A stretch of 64,000 bases of DNA. Source: Bin55 sp965205965. Lineage in GTDB: Bacteria; Pseudomonadota; Gammaproteobacteria; Pseudomonadales; Azotimanducaceae. The translations under genes and the position numbers were made by a program. The DNA lies in assembly GCA_965205965.1 (NCBI GenBank), contig CBDBHT010000007.1, positions 1,054,001 to 1,118,000 on the forward strand, in the 5' to 3' direction. Of the stretch, positions 18,786 to 28,874 are shown piece after piece. Within the stretch, counting starts at the first letter, position 1. Every line of letters begins with the position of its first letter. Below the pieces are notes generated by a model, which did no database searches, was not told where the DNA came from, and saw nothing but the letters and a program-made list of their open reading frames with translations.

Positions 18786-18810
18786 CTGATTTTTATAACA
18801 GTGTTATAAA
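18786..18810. repeat. 25-bp repeat with 19-bp palindrome, copy 2
   Basis: Identical over 25 bp to 2044-2068; the core is TTTATAACA-G-TGTTATAAA. It lies 55 bp before an IS1380-type 3' end scar. Confidence 0.5.
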
Positions 18811-18865
18811 CCTAAAAAGTGGCTTTTTTCAAGTTTGGGGAAAGATTGGTTACCGGTCCGAAAAA

Positions 18866-18905
18866 ATAGCCCATCTCACACCGCCATGCAATATTGAGGC
18901 TAGTC
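18866..18905 (+). mobile_element. IS1380-type 3' end scar
   Basis: CCATCTCACACCGCCATGCA followed by ATATTGAGGCTAG matches the terminus at 12198-12242 with small changes. It is one-ended. Confidence 0.55.
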
Positions 18906-19040
18906 ACCGACAACCACACGGCACCGGAGGTCTGTGGATGTGACCTGTCATCGCGAGTCCACGAAGCGTAACTGGCCGATCAAGGCCGGGGATCTTCATC
19001 CATCCCCAACACCACCAGGTCGTGCGATGCCCCGGCAGAT

Positions 19041-19152
19041 GGGCACTTCTATTTAATCTGCTATCATTCTACTGTCCGAAACAATAGTATTTAAAAATCA
19101 AATAGTTACATATGGCATGATGCGTTAATAACAGCAATAGATGGAGGTGCCC
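19041..19152. repeat. MITE-like element, family A, with 4-bp flanking repeat
   Basis: A 112-bp copy with ends GGGCACTTCTATTTAA and the inverted AGATGGAGGTGCCC. The 4-bp AGAT occurs immediately outside both ends (19037-19040 and 19153-19156). This is the only copy in the window with a visible candidate target duplication. Confidence 0.75.
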
Positions 19153-19207
19153 AGATGGTGCAATCTAACACCCACAAGTTGGTCATCCACACAACCGTGG
19201 AACATGT

Positions 19208-19224
19208 GGACACCTCTATTTACT
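19208..19224. repeat. Solo end of MITE family A
   Basis: GGACACCTCTATTTACT is identical to the 17-bp inverted repeat of the copy at 1799, but no partner end is found within 200 bp. It lies 200 bp upstream of the KAP NTPase gene. Confidence 0.55.
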
Positions 19225-19419
19225 GATATTTTGCTGCTTCGTCGAGCGTCTGTGCCGCTCGCCACCTATTACTGTAATCAACTGAATGTGGGTTGCCGAA
19301 TGAATCGCTAAAATATGGTGTCATCGCAGACTAATAGAGTATTTTTCTACCTCCACAAGGTAAGAAGAGTAGATGGTATTTTTTAAAGCTGTTCGTTGCA
19401 AAAAATAAGGAACCTGAAA

Positions 19420-22400
19420 ATGGCTAATGGAAGTTATGACTTTAATATCCTCCATGAGGCCGTAGCCATAGATGATCAATTCCCCGACAAGACACATGAG
19501 AAGGTCGCAAGTGCTTTGTTCAAACTTATGCAAACCTCAGACCATGGCATCACTATTGGTTTGGAAGGTGGTTGGGGTTCTGGGAAGTCAACAGTCGTTA
19601 GTTTTTTAAAAAAACAGCTGGCATCGCAGGGCAATGATACATTATTTTTTCTTTTTGATGCCTGGGCACATGAAGGAGACCCTTTAAGAAGGATATTCCT
19701 CGAAAGCCTAATTGATGAAATTGGTCCTGGGGGAGACCAAAATGACTTATTAAAACTAAGGCGAGAGATTTCTGGTAGAAAAAGAAAGGTTGAAGTCGAT
19801 ACTAAGAAATCCACTAGCAGACTTGGTGGCTTAATTTCTCTGTCAGCCATATTGGTTCCTGTCGGTGCAGCAATACTGTCAGCAGTAGACTACAGCACAG
19901 TACTAGCACCTTGGCCGTGGAGTGATTGGGGTGGAAGTTCCCATATACCTCTCATAACAGGTTTGTTATTAGCTTTGTCACCTGCTTGGGTTTTAGTGTA
20001 CTGGCGACGCTGGGGGGATGAAGGTGAAAATAAAAAGGGAAAGCAGAGCTGGTTGACCGGGAAAAAACAATGGGATGTGTTTGCTGCTGATTCAACGGAA
20101 AAGTACACCCAGGATATAACCGAAGATGGTGAGCGAACATCTGTTGAGTTCGAGCACTATTTTAAGCAAATAATGAAATACTCAATAGGTGAGAATGCGA
20201 ATTTCAAAAGAGCATTGATTGTCATCGACAACCTGGACAGAGTTGAGCCTGAACAGACACTGGCAATCTGGTCAATTTTACAAACATTCTTTCAACATAG
20301 AAGTAGACAGAAAGACAACTTGGAAGAGGACTGGCAATCCAAGCTTTGGTTTCTAATCCCTTATGACAGGGAAGGTTTATCCAAGGTGTGGGATAGGACT
20401 TCTGGCCTTCCTGATAAAACAGAATCTTCACAAGAAAGCACTGATTCTTCCAATACGAGTAAAATTAGTAACCCAAGGGAATTAGCTCCTTCGTTCCTTG
20501 AGAAGTGCTTTCAGGTTATTGCCGAAGTTCCAGAACCAGTAATGTCAGCATGGGTAGATTACTGTGAAGCAAATACCAGAAAATCTCTAGTAGGTTGGCC
20601 TGAAGATGATGTATGCGAGGTGATTGAAACTTTCAAGCGTGTTGAAAGCCGTCTCGATTCGAGCCCTACACCTCGCCAAACACTCACCTTTATTAATCGT
20701 GTAGGATTTTTGGGTTTACGCTGGGGTGGTGAAATGTCTGCTGAAGCAATAGCACTCTATGCGCTTTTGAGAAAGAACCGTTCTGACTCCCAACTGAGGA
20801 GAGAACTTCTTCACGACGGTTTGCCGGACCACTATGAAGGAACGGTCTCCAACGGTGAACTGAAGAGTCAGCTAGCCGGAATGTTGTTTGGCGTAGACAA
20901 AAGTAAAGGCATCCAGCTTTTATTGGGGCCTGAGATCAAATCAGCATTAAATGATGGGAAATCCGAAGTAATAAGTTCCTTAGTTGACAAATATGGAGAG
21001 GCTTTCTGGGTAGTCTGGCAGAGCATTCAAAGCTCAAGTTTGCCACACGGAGATACTAAAACATATCGAATAACTGCTACCAAAACTTTTTGCGAAGGAG
21101 TACTGGGTCATGAAGATAGAGCAGCTTCGAGTATAAATCGTTTGATTAATGAGTGGAAAGACAAAGAGATAAGCTGGAGACTATATGATCATTCCGAGGC
21201 ATTAGATGCACTATTGAAGGTTACACCTGCCTCGTCTAAGCCTAACTTATTATCATGGCTGGAAAAAACGCTCATACAATCTATTCGGGATACTGTTTCT
21301 TCAATAGGTGGAGGTGATCTTAAACTGTCAGCATTACCAAATCTATCCAAGGCGATTGATTTACTTGGTCGTCACGATGTCAGTTTGCCCCCAGTCCATT
21401 ACGATAGCATCAATCATCCAAAGTGGAAAATTTGGAAAGACGCTTTGAATTCTATAAATGCGGACATTGCGTGTGTTTTACCCGCTAAAGGTACTGTTGA
21501 ATCTATAGCTAATGCTATCGATATTAACAATCCGGATACTGATAGTATAAAACTATTAATTTCCACCCTGTCCGATATGCCAACAAGCGAAGAGTGGGAC
21601 CAAGTTGCTGATACATTTGTTAGTTGGGGTAATAACCAGCATCTCCAACCTGGCAACAATGATGCCTATGAGTTGATGCTAAGACTCTTATTGGAGTGCG
21701 ATAGTGAATCAGTGCGGGAGAAAATAGAGAGTTGCGTCACCGGTTCAGCGTTTATCCAAAAAGCCCAGCAGGAAGATCCAGATCAGTCTTTTAATTTATT
21801 AGCCCTCTGTGCTGTCGTACTAGAGAGTCAATTATTGTCGTCCAATCTCGGAGACAGTTTTAATGATTATTGGCAATCTGAATTTAATCAGGATAGATGC
21901 AATCAGGTAATAGAGACATTAAAAAATTTTGATGCTTTGTATGTGGTTTGGTTACTTGCAGTTGATCCACAAAACAAGGTTGCCATTGGAATGATTAAAA
22001 ATGGCAATATAGACAGCGATATTTATACCAGTGAAGAGGGGGTGCTACATATAGGTGAATATACGTGGGCTTCAGATGAAGAGTCGCAAGAAATTGTTTC
22101 AAAGTTATCGGAATATGGAGGCCTGGGCAAATCTAAACAAGTACTAGTTGGTGACCCTGTGAAGTACAGGGGCTGTCTAAAAAAGATTCACTTATCTGGA
22201 GAGGAAGAAGGAAAAGGTATTGTTGAAGAATCTCTAAGGAAGATAAATGCTGACCAATGGGCCGAGACATTGTCTGAAGATACACTACTTTTTGATTGTC
22301 TAGGCAACCAAGGTAACCATGAATTTAAAAAAGGCTTCACTGATTTCGCCAAAAAAGAACTTGAGGAAGGGAATTTATCGTCCCATGTGTGGGATGAATT

Positions 22401-22785
22401 TGTTCAATTTCATGACAAATTGATGGATAAAGAGGATGTTATAACAATCCTCGTTGACAAATATTTTGAATTAGATAACGACCCATTAACAGATCAAGCA
22501 TTTAATCAATTCACATCTACTATCCCTCCCAATTTGGTTTCAAATCTTTCCCCTAATCAACTAATGCAAAGGGTTGAATATTGGCTGAGCGAACATCAAT
22601 GGCCGAGAATTTCCTGGCTACTTGGCACTGGGTTTGAATTTAATGGAGAACCTAAACAATCTTTGGTTTCTCAAGTAACAACAATGTTAGCTGACGCTGA
22701 CGCTGCAGAAAATCGGGAAAAGATACTATCGGTAATAAAGGCTTTCAACATCAACGTTGAAGAAGGTAGCGATAGCGAGAATTAA
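19420..22785 (+). CDS. KAP family P-loop NTPase
   Basis: About 1121 residues from ATG 19420, chosen over an upstream start because of the GGAACCTGAAA leader and a conserved N-terminus. Walker A is GGWGSGKST near residue 52. Two membrane segments lie inside the NTPase domain (LISLSAILVPVGAAILSAV and IPLITGLLLALSPAWVLVYW), the classic insertion of KAP NTPases. Walker B is LIVIDNLDRVE, and the NPRELAPSFLEKCFQV element follows. The long C-terminal half has no recognised domain and may be a helical-repeat sensor. KAP NTPases are membrane-bound and many are plasmid- or phage-linked with proposed defence roles. It lies upstream of the type I restriction operon, with an hsdM scar between. Confidence 0.85.
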   Translation: MANGSYDFNILHEAVAIDDQFPDKTHEKVASALFKLMQTSDHGITIGLEGGWGSGKSTVVSFLKKQLASQGNDTLFFLFDAWAHEGDPLRRIFLESLIDEIGPGGDQNDLLKLRREISGRKRKVEVDTKKSTSRLGGLISLSAILVPVGAAILSAVDYSTVLAPWPWSDWGGSSHIPLITGLLLALSPAWVLVYWRRWGDEGENKKGKQSWLTGKKQWDVFAADSTEKYTQDITEDGERTSVEFEHYFKQIMKYSIGENANFKRALIVIDNLDRVEPEQTLAIWSILQTFFQHRSRQKDNLEEDWQSKLWFLIPYDREGLSKVWDRTSGLPDKTESSQESTDSSNTSKISNPRELAPSFLEKCFQVIAEVPEPVMSAWVDYCEANTRKSLVGWPEDDVCEVIETFKRVESRLDSSPTPRQTLTFINRVGFLGLRWGGEMSAEAIALYALLRKNRSDSQLRRELLHDGLPDHYEGTVSNGELKSQLAGMLFGVDKSKGIQLLLGPEIKSALNDGKSEVISSLVDKYGEAFWVVWQSIQSSSLPHGDTKTYRITATKTFCEGVLGHEDRAASSINRLINEWKDKEISWRLYDHSEALDALLKVTPASSKPNLLSWLEKTLIQSIRDTVSSIGGGDLKLSALPNLSKAIDLLGRHDVSLPPVHYDSINHPKWKIWKDALNSINADIACVLPAKGTVESIANAIDINNPDTDSIKLLISTLSDMPTSEEWDQVADTFVSWGNNQHLQPGNNDAYELMLRLLLECDSESVREKIESCVTGSAFIQKAQQEDPDQSFNLLALCAVVLESQLLSSNLGDSFNDYWQSEFNQDRCNQVIETLKNFDALYVVWLLAVDPQNKVAIGMIKNGNIDSDIYTSEEGVLHIGEYTWASDEESQEIVSKLSEYGGLGKSKQVLVGDPVKYRGCLKKIHLSGEEEGKGIVEESLRKINADQWAETLSEDTLLFDCLGNQGNHEFKKGFTDFAKKELEEGNLSSHVWDEFVQFHDKLMDKEDVITILVDKYFELDNDPLTDQAFNQFTSTIPPNLVSNLSPNQLMQRVEYWLSEHQWPRISWLLGTGFEFNGEPKQSLVSQVTTMLADADAAENREKILSVIKAFNINVEEGSDSEN

Positions 22786-22796
22786 TACATGAAACC

Positions 22797-22870
22797 AATA
22801 TTTTGTTTATCGATGCTTCGCATGTCGACAAGATCGGTAGTCAGAACGCACTTGCCGACAAACAAAGAGA
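22797..22870 (+). pseudogene. Scar of a second hsdM gene
   Basis: One frame reads NILFIDASHVDKIGSQNALA followed by DKQRDEL. The intact HsdM downstream has NILFIDASQHFEKVGNQNTL followed by TDEHVEKI at its corresponding position (about 24228-24310). This short piece is a relic of another, diverged hsdM lying directly in front of the present operon, so the restriction operon has probably been replaced by a relative. Confidence 0.65.
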
Positions 22871-22990
22871 CGAACTGCACTGTAACTGATCATCAGTCAG
22901 CAGTTTTAGTATGATCCTGCATGAACTTGGCCTTTACCTCGGTTTCCGGGGTACATTCAGCAACACAAAATCAATAGCGAGACAAGTGGA

Positions 22991-24553
22991 GTGACGGAAG
23001 ACCAGAAACACAAGCTGCAAAGGCAGCTCTGGAGTATTGCAAATGAATTGCGGGGCAAGATGGATGCCGACGAGTTTCGTGACTATATCCTCGGATTCGT
23101 TTTCTACAAGTACCTCTCTGAAAAACAGCATATCTATGCCAACAGATTGCTCGAAACCGAATCTGTAAAGGATTATCGCGATGTAACCGATGAAGAGGAC
23201 ATCGGAGTGATTCGTGACGAATCCTTGGATCAGCTCGGGTATTTCCTGCGTCCGGAAGAGTTGTTTTCTGCGGTTACTGCCAAGGGGAACGCCAATCTTG
23301 AAGAAGAAAGCAATTTCATTCTTGAAGACCTGCAAACCATTCTCAACCGCGTCGAGCAAAGTACGCTGGGTACGGAGAGCGAGGATGACTTCAACAAGCT
23401 GTTTGAAGATCTTGACTTGGCTAGCACCAAGCTGGGTCGCGCGCCCGATGCGCGTAACACCTTGATTGCCCGGGTACTGGCCCATCTGGATAAAATCGAT
23501 TTCGGACTGGAAGAATCCGATTCCGATGTGCTGGGGGACGCCTATGAATACCTGATTGGTCAGTTTGCATCGGGTGCGGGCAAGAAAGCCGGCGAGTTCT
23601 ACACCCCGCAACAGGTTTCCAAGATCCTGGCCAAATTGGTCACCCTGGATAAACAGCGTATCAAGAGTGCCTATGATCCAACCTGTGGTTCGGGTTCATT
23701 GTTGTTACGGATCGCCAGAGAGACGGAGGTCGGTGAGTTTTACGGGCAGGAGCTGAACCGGACCACCTACAACCTTGCCCGCATGAACATGATCCTGCAT
23801 GGTGTGCATTTCAGGAATTTCGACATCAGGCAGGAAGACACTCTCGAGCATCCCCAGCATTTAGATATCCGCTTTGAGGCCGTGGTGGCCAATCCACCTT
23901 TCTCGGCGAAATGGAAAGGTAAGGATAATCCACTGAACGAAACCGATGACCGGTTCAGCCAATACGGAAAGCTGGCTCCCACCACCAAGGCTGATTTCGC
24001 CTTCGTGCAGCATATGATCTATCAGATGGCGGAACATGCCACCATGGCCGTGGTATTGCCGCATGGAGTATTGTTTCGGGGTGCAGCGGAAGCGGTAATC
24101 CGTAAATACATCATCCAGGACCAAAACTATCTGGATGCCGTGATTGGGTTACCTGTCAACCTGTTTTATGGTACCAGTATTCCGACCTGCATCTTGGTAT
24201 TGAAGAAATGCCGCGTGCACGACGGCAATATTCTGTTCATTGACGCCTCGCAGCATTTTGAAAAGGTTGGGAACCAGAACACGCTTACCGACGAGCACGT
24301 CGAGAAGATTATTGATACTTATCGAAAGCGCGAACCCATGGAGAAATATGCCTATGTTGCCAGTCTTGATGAGGTAAAGAAGAACGACTACAACCTCAAC
24401 ATTCCACGGTATGTGGATACTTTTGAAGAAGCAGACCCTATAGATATAAATACAGTGGTCGAGGATTTAAAAAGCATTGAAACCGGTATGCAGGAAACGG
24501 ATCAAGCCATTGCGGGGTTTTGTAAAGAACTAGGGATAGAAAGTGCATTTTGA
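22991..24553 (+). CDS. hsdM: Type I restriction-modification methyltransferase subunit
   Basis: A 520-residue N6-adenine methyltransferase subunit. An N-terminal helical HsdM domain (residues 1-150) is followed by the Rossmann-type methylase: FYTPQQVSKIL, the SAM-binding motif DPTCGSGSLLLRI and the catalytic NPPF. The start is GTG 22991. It works with HsdS to methylate the recognition site, and with HsdR for restriction. The C-terminal codons overlap the possible GTG of hsdS. The frame is intact and of normal length. Confidence 0.95.
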   Translation: MTEDQKHKLQRQLWSIANELRGKMDADEFRDYILGFVFYKYLSEKQHIYANRLLETESVKDYRDVTDEEDIGVIRDESLDQLGYFLRPEELFSAVTAKGNANLEEESNFILEDLQTILNRVEQSTLGTESEDDFNKLFEDLDLASTKLGRAPDARNTLIARVLAHLDKIDFGLEESDSDVLGDAYEYLIGQFASGAGKKAGEFYTPQQVSKILAKLVTLDKQRIKSAYDPTCGSGSLLLRIARETEVGEFYGQELNRTTYNLARMNMILHGVHFRNFDIRQEDTLEHPQHLDIRFEAVVANPPFSAKWKGKDNPLNETDDRFSQYGKLAPTTKADFAFVQHMIYQMAEHATMAVVLPHGVLFRGAAEAVIRKYIIQDQNYLDAVIGLPVNLFYGTSIPTCILVLKKCRVHDGNILFIDASQHFEKVGNQNTLTDEHVEKIIDTYRKREPMEKYAYVASLDEVKKNDYNLNIPRYVDTFEEADPIDINTVVEDLKSIETGMQETDQAIAGFCKELGIESAF

Positions 24554-24566
24554 TCTAAGAGAGTAT

Positions 24567-25799
24567 ATGGCTACAGCACAACAGAAAAGAGTGCCGACTT
24601 TGCGGTTCAAGGATGAACGGGGAGAAGATTATCCAGAGTGGGAAATTATGGTTTTGGGTGATACTAAATCACCTGAGAAGCATAGTTTTACAGGTGGGCC
24701 ATTTGGCTCAAATTTGAAAAATGAAGACTACACAAAGGAAGGTGTAAGAATTATTCAGTTACAAAATATTGGAGACGGTGTTTTTAACGATGACTATCGA
24801 ATTTATACATCAAGTGCTAAAGCTGACGAACTAAAAAGTTGCAACATATTTCCTAGTGAAATCATTATTTCTAAAATGGGCGACCCGGTAGCACGTGCAT
24901 GTCTAATTCCTAAAAATAAAGATAAAAGATACCTAATGGCATCGGATGGAATAAGATTATCAGTAGATCCTAAAAAATACAACTATAAATTTATTCATGA
25001 TTCCATCAATCATTCACGTTTTCGCAGAAAGGCGACTTCACATAGCACTGGGTCAACAAGGAGACGTATAGGACTAACTGATTTGCGCAAACTTAAAATA
25101 TGCGTTCCTCAGTTAAAAGAACAACAAAAGATTGCCGCCTTCCTGTCGTCGGTCGACACCAAGATAGAGCAATTAAGCAGGAAAAAGGCCTTATGGGAGC
25201 GGTACAAGCAAGGCATGATGCAGAAACTCTTCAGCCAGGAAATCCGGTTCAAAGACGAGCAGGGGGAGGATTATCCAGAGTGGGAGGAGAAAAAACTATC
25301 TGAGGTATTCAAGATCACAAGAGGTAATGTGCTTGCAATAAACAAAATTACATCTTATTTAGAATCTAACCATATCTACCCAGTGTTCTCGTCACAAACT
25401 AGGAATAATGGGTTAATGGGCTACTACACTGACTATCTGTATGAAAATGCTATTACGTGGACTACGGACGGTGCAAATGCAGGGGAAGTAAACTATAGAG
25501 ATGGAAGGTTCTATTGTACGAATGTATGTGGTGTTTTGTTATCTAAAGAAGGGTTTGCGAATCAATGTATTGCACAGATGTTGAATAGAGTTACTAGGAA
25601 ATATGTCTCTTATGTGGGTAATCCGAAGTTGATGAATAACGTTATGGCAACCATAAAAATTCATTTCCCATCCGTTGAAGAACAGCAGAAGATTGCCAAC
25701 TTTCTTTCTGCCATTGAACAAAAGATTGAGTTAGTTGAAGAACAACTTAAACAAGCCCAGATCTTCAAAAAAGGCCTGCTCCAGCAAATGTTCATTTAA
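24567..25799 (+). CDS. hsdS: Type I restriction-modification specificity subunit
   Basis: About 410 residues with two target-recognition domains, each introduced by the repeated motif RFKDE(R/Q)GEDYPEWE (start and middle) and each followed by a helical conserved region (LKEQQKIAAFLSSVDTKIEQ; VEEQQKIANFLSAIEQKIEL). This is the expected half-site duplication for a bipartite DNA target. ATG 24567 is preferred over GTG 24543, which would overlap hsdM. TRD sequences look lower in GC than the flanking hsdM and hsdR, as expected for swapped specificity modules. Confidence 0.93.
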   Translation: MATAQQKRVPTLRFKDERGEDYPEWEIMVLGDTKSPEKHSFTGGPFGSNLKNEDYTKEGVRIIQLQNIGDGVFNDDYRIYTSSAKADELKSCNIFPSEIIISKMGDPVARACLIPKNKDKRYLMASDGIRLSVDPKKYNYKFIHDSINHSRFRRKATSHSTGSTRRRIGLTDLRKLKICVPQLKEQQKIAAFLSSVDTKIEQLSRKKALWERYKQGMMQKLFSQEIRFKDEQGEDYPEWEEKKLSEVFKITRGNVLAINKITSYLESNHIYPVFSSQTRNNGLMGYYTDYLYENAITWTTDGANAGEVNYRDGRFYCTNVCGVLLSKEGFANQCIAQMLNRVTRKYVSYVGNPKLMNNVMATIKIHFPSVEEQQKIANFLSAIEQKIELVEEQLKQAQIFKKGLLQQMFI

Positions 25800-25825
25800 C
25801 TTGTAAGTTGTAAACAGCGCACTGC

Positions 25826-28657
25826 GTGACTACCCAATCGGAACGTACCCTTGAGAACAACCTTGTCGCCCAGCTGGAAACACTGGGCTTTGAAAAGGTA
25901 CGCATTGACGATGAGGACGCCTTGGTTGCCAACCTGAAAAGGCAACTGGAAAAACACAATCAGGTAGATCTGTCGGAAGGGGAGTATAGGCAGGTACTTA
26001 ACAAACTTGCGCGCGGCAACATCTTCGAGAAAGCGAAAATCCTGCGCGACAAGGTCGATTACGTCAGGGACGATGGTAATACCGGTTACCTTGAACTGAT
26101 CGACCAGATTCAGTGGTGCAAGAACGAATATCAGGTAACACATCAGGTCACCATGCAAGGCCAGTACACCAACCGTTATGACGTGACGTTACTGGTCAAT
26201 GGTTTGCCTTTGGTGCAGATTGAACTGAAACGCCGCGGCCTGGAGCTCAAGGAGGCATTCAACCAGACCAATCGCTATCACCGCCACTCCTTTGCAGCGG
26301 GATACGGGTTATTCGGATATATCCAGCTGTTTGTGATCAGCAACGGGATCAATACCAAATACTACGCCAACAATCCCGTCGACAAGCGCGATTTCAAGCA
26401 AACGTTTTTTTGGGCGGATCCGGACAACAACAAGATCACGCAGCTCAGTGAATTTGCCGATGCGTTCCTGGAGAAATGCCAGCTTTCCAAGTTGATCACC
26501 AAGTACGTGGTGTTGAGTGAAAGTTCTAAAAAGCTGATGGTATTGCGCCCCTACCAATATCACACGGTGGAGGCCCTTGTCGAACGAGTGAGGAACACGG
26601 AAAAATTTGGCTATGTCTGGCATACCACGGGCTCCGGCAAGACACTGACTTCTTTCAAGGCGGCGCAGATTTTCACGCAATCCCCGCAGGTACATAAAGT
26701 GGTGTTTGTGGTGGACAGGAAGGACCTGGATTACCAGACCATCAAGGAATTCAATAGCTTCCGTGAAGGCAGCGTGGACGCCACCAACAATACAGACAAA
26801 CTGGTGGAACAGTTTGGGGATGACACTCCCCTGATCGTCACGACCCTGCAGAAGCTGAACGCGGCGATTCGCAAGGACCGGGACCGGTACGCAAAGACCA
26901 TGGCCCCGTTACAGGACAAGCGTATGGTATTTATCTTTGACGAGTGCCATCGCAGCCAGTTTGGTGACACCCATCAGCGCATCAGGCAGTATTTCCCACG
27001 GGTACAGATGTTTGGTTTCACCGGCACCCCGATATTTGCCGAGAATGCTTCCACCAACGTGCATGGGAACCGTACCACGCGGGATTTGTTCGGTGAGTGC
27101 GTGCATAAATATCTCCTCACGGATGCGATCCGTGACGAAAACGTACTCAAGTTCTCGGTGGAATACATTCGCACCATCAAGCTAAAAGAGGGAGTGAAGG
27201 AGGATATTGAGGTGGAAGCCATCGATACCGCCGAGGTTATGGAGGCGGGCGATCGCCTGGATGCAATTGTAGGTTACATCATTATGCATCACAAACGCAA
27301 GACGCACAGCCGTGCGTTCACTGCAATATTTTGTGTCTCCAACATCAGGAGCCTGATGAAATACTATGAGTTGTTCAAGCGGAAAAAGGAGGCTGGGGAG
27401 CATGATTTGAAGGTGGGTACGATCTTCTCCTACCAAGTCAATGAAGACGACCTGGATGCGAACGGTTTTATTGAAACGGATGTGACGGAAGCCACCCATG
27501 GAACGGTAAACCGGCATAGCCGTGACCAGCTGGAAGGCTTCATCGGGGACTATAACGATATGTATGGAACCAACTTCTCCACCAACAATTTCTATGGCTA
27601 CTACAAGGACATCGGCAAACGGGTCAAGATGCGCCAGATGGACATCCTGCTGGTTGTGAACATGTTCCTGACGGGTTTTGACAGCAAGTGGCTGAATACC
27701 ATTTATGTAGACAAGAATCTCAGGTACCACGGCCTGGTCCAGGCCTATTCGCGCACCAACCGCATTCTCGGACAACAGAAATCACAGGGCAACGTGGTGT
27801 GCTTTCGCAATCTCAAGCCGGCCACGGATCAGGCGATTGAGCTGTTTGCCAATCAGGATGCTATTGAAGAGGTCATCTTGCAGCCGTATGAGCAATACGT
27901 CGAACGGTTTTCCGAGGCGGTCACCGAATTGCTGAAAATTGCTCCGACGGTTGAAAGCGTGGGGGAATTGCTGACCGAAGAGGACGAGGTGCAGTTTATC
28001 CAAGCCTTTCGGGAGCTGATCCGTATCAAGAACATACTCGGTTGCTTTACCGAATTCAGTTTTGATGACTTGGCCATGGATGAGCAGGTTTTTGAGGACT
28101 ACAAAAGCAAGTATCTTGATTTGTACGACAAGGTAAGAACCAATAAACAGAAAGAAAAAGTCTCGATCCTTGAAGATATCGATTTTGAGCTGGAATTGAT
28201 CCATCGCGATGAGATCAATGTCGGTTATATCATCAACTTGTTACGCAACTTGCAGTTCGCCAAACCGGCCGAGCAGGAAGACCAGCGCAAGGCGATCCTC
28301 GGCATCCTGGAGACTGAAAAGCAATTGCGCAGCAAGAAGGAACTGATCGAACGCTTCATTGCCGAGCATTTTCCGGCGATACCGCGAGAGGGCGATGTAG
28401 GTGTGGCTTTTGAGAAATATTGGACTGAAGAAAAGCACAAGGCCGTACAGGCGTTGAGTGAGGCTGAAGGACTGGATATTGATGGGCTGCAGAAAGTCAT
28501 TGGTGATTATCTGTTTACGGAGAAAACGCCGTTACGGGATGAGCTCATCGATATCATGAACACACGTCCAGGACTCAAGGAACGTCGTGCAATCACCGAA
28601 CGGGTTATCGACAAGATCAAAGCGTTTGTTGAAACGTTTATTGATGGAGTGGATTAA
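25826..28657 (+). CDS. hsdR: Type I restriction endonuclease subunit
   Basis: A 943-residue motor and nuclease subunit starting at GTG 25826. The N-terminal PD-(D/E)XK nuclease has YDVTLLVNG followed by QIELKRRG. The superfamily 2 translocase has Walker A HTTGSGKTLTSF and the DECH box FDECHRSQFGD. The later helicase motifs include MFLTGFDSKWLNTIYVDKNL and QAYSRTNRIL. The helical C-terminus binds HsdM. The gene follows hsdS after 26 bp, so hsdM-hsdS-hsdR form one operon. The frame is intact. Confidence 0.95.
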   Translation: MTTQSERTLENNLVAQLETLGFEKVRIDDEDALVANLKRQLEKHNQVDLSEGEYRQVLNKLARGNIFEKAKILRDKVDYVRDDGNTGYLELIDQIQWCKNEYQVTHQVTMQGQYTNRYDVTLLVNGLPLVQIELKRRGLELKEAFNQTNRYHRHSFAAGYGLFGYIQLFVISNGINTKYYANNPVDKRDFKQTFFWADPDNNKITQLSEFADAFLEKCQLSKLITKYVVLSESSKKLMVLRPYQYHTVEALVERVRNTEKFGYVWHTTGSGKTLTSFKAAQIFTQSPQVHKVVFVVDRKDLDYQTIKEFNSFREGSVDATNNTDKLVEQFGDDTPLIVTTLQKLNAAIRKDRDRYAKTMAPLQDKRMVFIFDECHRSQFGDTHQRIRQYFPRVQMFGFTGTPIFAENASTNVHGNRTTRDLFGECVHKYLLTDAIRDENVLKFSVEYIRTIKLKEGVKEDIEVEAIDTAEVMEAGDRLDAIVGYIIMHHKRKTHSRAFTAIFCVSNIRSLMKYYELFKRKKEAGEHDLKVGTIFSYQVNEDDLDANGFIETDVTEATHGTVNRHSRDQLEGFIGDYNDMYGTNFSTNNFYGYYKDIGKRVKMRQMDILLVVNMFLTGFDSKWLNTIYVDKNLRYHGLVQAYSRTNRILGQQKSQGNVVCFRNLKPATDQAIELFANQDAIEEVILQPYEQYVERFSEAVTELLKIAPTVESVGELLTEEDEVQFIQAFRELIRIKNILGCFTEFSFDDLAMDEQVFEDYKSKYLDLYDKVRTNKQKEKVSILEDIDFELELIHRDEINVGYIINLLRNLQFAKPAEQEDQRKAILGILETEKQLRSKKELIERFIAEHFPAIPREGDVGVAFEKYWTEEKHKAVQALSEAEGLDIDGLQKVIGDYLFTEKTPLRDELIDIMNTRPGLKERRAITERVIDKIKAFVETFIDGVD

Positions 28658-28874
28658 GTAAAAAAAGTGCTTAACGCTTGCCTGATGCAACGATTTAGCC
28701 AGATCGAAGAAGATGGACTAGATATCTAACCTCATTTCACGTAAATTTCGAAGCAAATTTCACAGGAACTCTACCGATAATATTCATGAGTGGTGGACGG
28801 TATTTGGTGGTTGATTTTAATTTAGCGTCTGCTCATTTTTCGGGCAGACACTAGCTAGCAGACGGGTATTCGGC

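Larger units (their letters stand above)
18356..19037. other. Decayed intergenic stretch
   Basis: Only short frames without motifs occur here (for example 18465-18695, plus strand). The stretch contains the second copy of the 25-bp palindromic repeat (18786-18810) and an IS1380-type end scar (18866-18905). Otherwise nothing is recognised. Confidence 0.4.
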
